Below are positions 62,393-64,000 of a DNA stretch of 64,000 bases, piece by piece. Source of the DNA: Stagonosporopsis chrysanthemi (taxonomy: Eukaryota; Ascomycota; Dothideomycetes; Pleosporales; Didymellaceae); contig JAFISE010000009.1 in the NCBI GenBank assembly GCA_022560025.1, forward strand, positions 186,001 to 250,000, in the 5' to 3' direction. How positions within the stretch are numbered: the stretch's first letter is position 1; every line of letters begins with the position of its first letter. The notes beneath the pieces were generated by a model that saw nothing but the letters and a program-made list of their open reading frames with translations, was not told the origin of the DNA and made no database searches. The position numbers and the translations under genes were made by a program.

Positions 62393-64000
62393 CCTCTGGC
62401 AGAGACGCTGAGAGTGGCTGATGTGGTGTGGTGGCTGGCTCAGGCTCTGACGACGTTAGATCGCATGACGCCCAACGCGTTCACGGCCGAGCTGAGAGGA
62501 CACAAGCACCTCGCAACGACCGGGCTGCCCGTAACGACGGCTGTGACGGGCGCTGCGGTCGATTGGAGGGCTGCGGCGAGCTGCAGACAGGGACGGAAGG
62601 CTCGTGTGTGCGGGTGCGGCGGGCGCAGCTGCGAGGGACAGCGTGGACAAGCGCTCAGCAGACGCAGCGAGCGAGCGCCGACGAACAGCTACCGTGCAGA
62701 GACGATGGCGGGCTCGCGGACCGGCGTGCGGACGCGATGCGCGGGTGGCGAGGCGAGAGTCGAGGTGCGGCGGCTCGTGGGTCGCGGGCTGAGGGGGCCT
62801 TCAAGGGCTGCGAGGCGCGAGAGCACAAGCCGGGTGGGGCGGCAGGTGTGCGCTGTGCAGTCAGTAGGTCAGGACAGGCGTCGGGGCGTGTGTGCGACAA
62901 CGGGGCGTGGGTGTCTTCGGAGTCAGTCGAGAGGCAGAGCGAGAGCAGCAAGTAGCGAGGAGAACGGGTGCGAAAGAAGGAACGAATCAATCGAGCTTAG
63001 TGGAGGCGCTTGGGCCCCGAGCCTGCCTTGGGTGCTTGGGAACATTGGTAACGTTTAGAGGACGCTACCTGCGTTTAGCAGAGGGGCAATGTAAGCCGGC
63101 ATCAGGGCCTCGGCGCGCTGCTGCGCGCTGCACGGGGACTGCTGTCCTGCAGCGGCCCAGCGCTTCGCGGCGGCGCCATCGAGACTCGCGCTGGCCCAGG
63201 CCTTGCAGTGAGGGACAGGAGGCCGGCGTCGAGGAGATAAAAAGATGCAACAGCAGACTCGGGAAACTGGGGCTGATGTGTGCTGAGACGAAAGGCGTGG
63301 TCCTGGCGCCGCTCGGCGAATGGGAAGACACGCCTGCGCAGACGGCTGCACAGGTCCCCGCGCATCCGGCATAGCGCAGAGACTCTCGGGCTTGCGCGTC
63401 CGCGAACAGCTTCGTCATCGTCCATGGCCCGTGGCAGAGTAAACAACACTGCGCTCCAACACGCAGGTGGAATGCTGGAGCTGCCCCAGCGCCGTGCGCG
63501 TAGCGTCGGCATTCCACAACAAAGTGCCTGGGGGCTGGGGCGGAGGGGCGGGCGCCCAGCGTTGGAGCGAGGCACGTCCAGGCAGCGACCCATGATAAAA
63601 GCGGCAAGAACCCTGGAGGCCGCTGCTTCCTATCGCGCCATCCTGAAACGTCTCTTCACGTACCATGTAGTATGACGTTCTTACAGTACAACGGCGTCGC
63701 ACTCGCGGTAGCTATCTGGGCCCGCATCCAAGCACGCCGTCATCTGCAGCAGTGCAGCCCGCCTTCACACAGCAAATTTGCTTCTTCGCGGAGCACAGCA
63801 ACAGCCAGGGGCCCCCAGCACACCGTCGCACCAAGGCAACCGTCTCTCGAGTCTGCCGCTGTGTCACATGGCTCGTGCAGCGGTGAATAGCTGTGGAGAG
63901 CCCTCCCCAGACGCGTTCCATGCCTAGACCGCGCTGCGTCCTTAGCAGCGTTCGCCGCGCTCACAGCGCACCTTCCGTCCCAGACACACTGTACATGTAC
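62393..64000. other. Gene-free interval to window end
   Basis: 1.6 kb upstream of the Set3-like gene, GC-rich. Long overlapping frames on all strands have Arg/Ala/Ser-rich compositions and no domain. It contains the Set3-like promoter; no TATA box was recognised. Confidence 0.4.

Overview
This is a eukaryotic, filamentous-ascomycete (Pezizomycotina) chromosome segment. The evidence is many short introns (mostly 46-85 bp, GTANGT-type donors, YAG acceptors), a CreA-type carbon repressor, a CFEM secreted protein, a DUF3425-type bZIP-like protein, a HeLo-like/STAND N-terminal domain and ERG28. The style fits Dothideomycetes, but I cannot place the genus from sequence alone. About 22 protein-coding genes were found. 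I rebuilt exons by eye from splice signals and reading-frame continuity, so boundaries are predictions. No rRNA, tRNA, CRISPR or intact transposon was recognised.

Layout. 1-6.4 kb: the 3' part of an UNC93-like transporter (+), convergent with a large multidomain gene (-, 1596-5609). That gene encodes a HeLo-like/STAND N-terminal helical domain, TPR-like repeats, a dsRBM-like segment, a UBZ4-like zinc finger and a C-terminal atypical Rho GTPase domain. 6.4-9 kb: a bZIP-like protein, divergent from the multidomain gene, and a CFEM secreted protein. 9-14.6 kb: a 4.2-kb gene-free upstream region, then the CreA homologue. 14.6-21.3 kb: gene-free. 21.3-25.8 kb: a Rad55/Rhp55-like recombination ATPase (-), a mARC-like MOSC protein (+) and an alpha/beta hydrolase (+). 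25.8-30.5 kb: gene-free.

30.5-42 kb is a dense housekeeping block: ERG28, ribosomal protein uS17 (RPS11), very-long-chain 3-ketoacyl-CoA reductase, a small acidic hypothetical protein, a Yrb2/RanBP3-like Ran-binding protein, YIP4, GAL7 and acyl-CoA-binding protein. 42-45 kb: gene-free. 45-54.2 kb: a secreted PAN/Apple-like protein, a RING protein, a Ser-rich cupredoxin-like membrane protein and a PAS-domain protein. 54-64 kb: a Pro/Ser-rich hypothetical protein and a Set3-like PHD-SET protein, with long gene-free flanks.

Functional links are modest. ERG28, the ketoreductase and ACBP all serve sterol or very-long-chain lipid metabolism, and GAL7 lies in the same window as CreA, a classical repressor of alternative carbon use. 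There is no operon-like cluster. The most unusual object is the 1596-5609 gene. Its Rho domain carries substitutions at both classical GTP-hydrolysis positions (Ras G12 and Q61 equivalents), lacks a CAAX box and ends a HeLo-like/TPR/dsRBM-like/zinc-finger scaffold. It is the best candidate here for an undescribed sensor or cell-death system.
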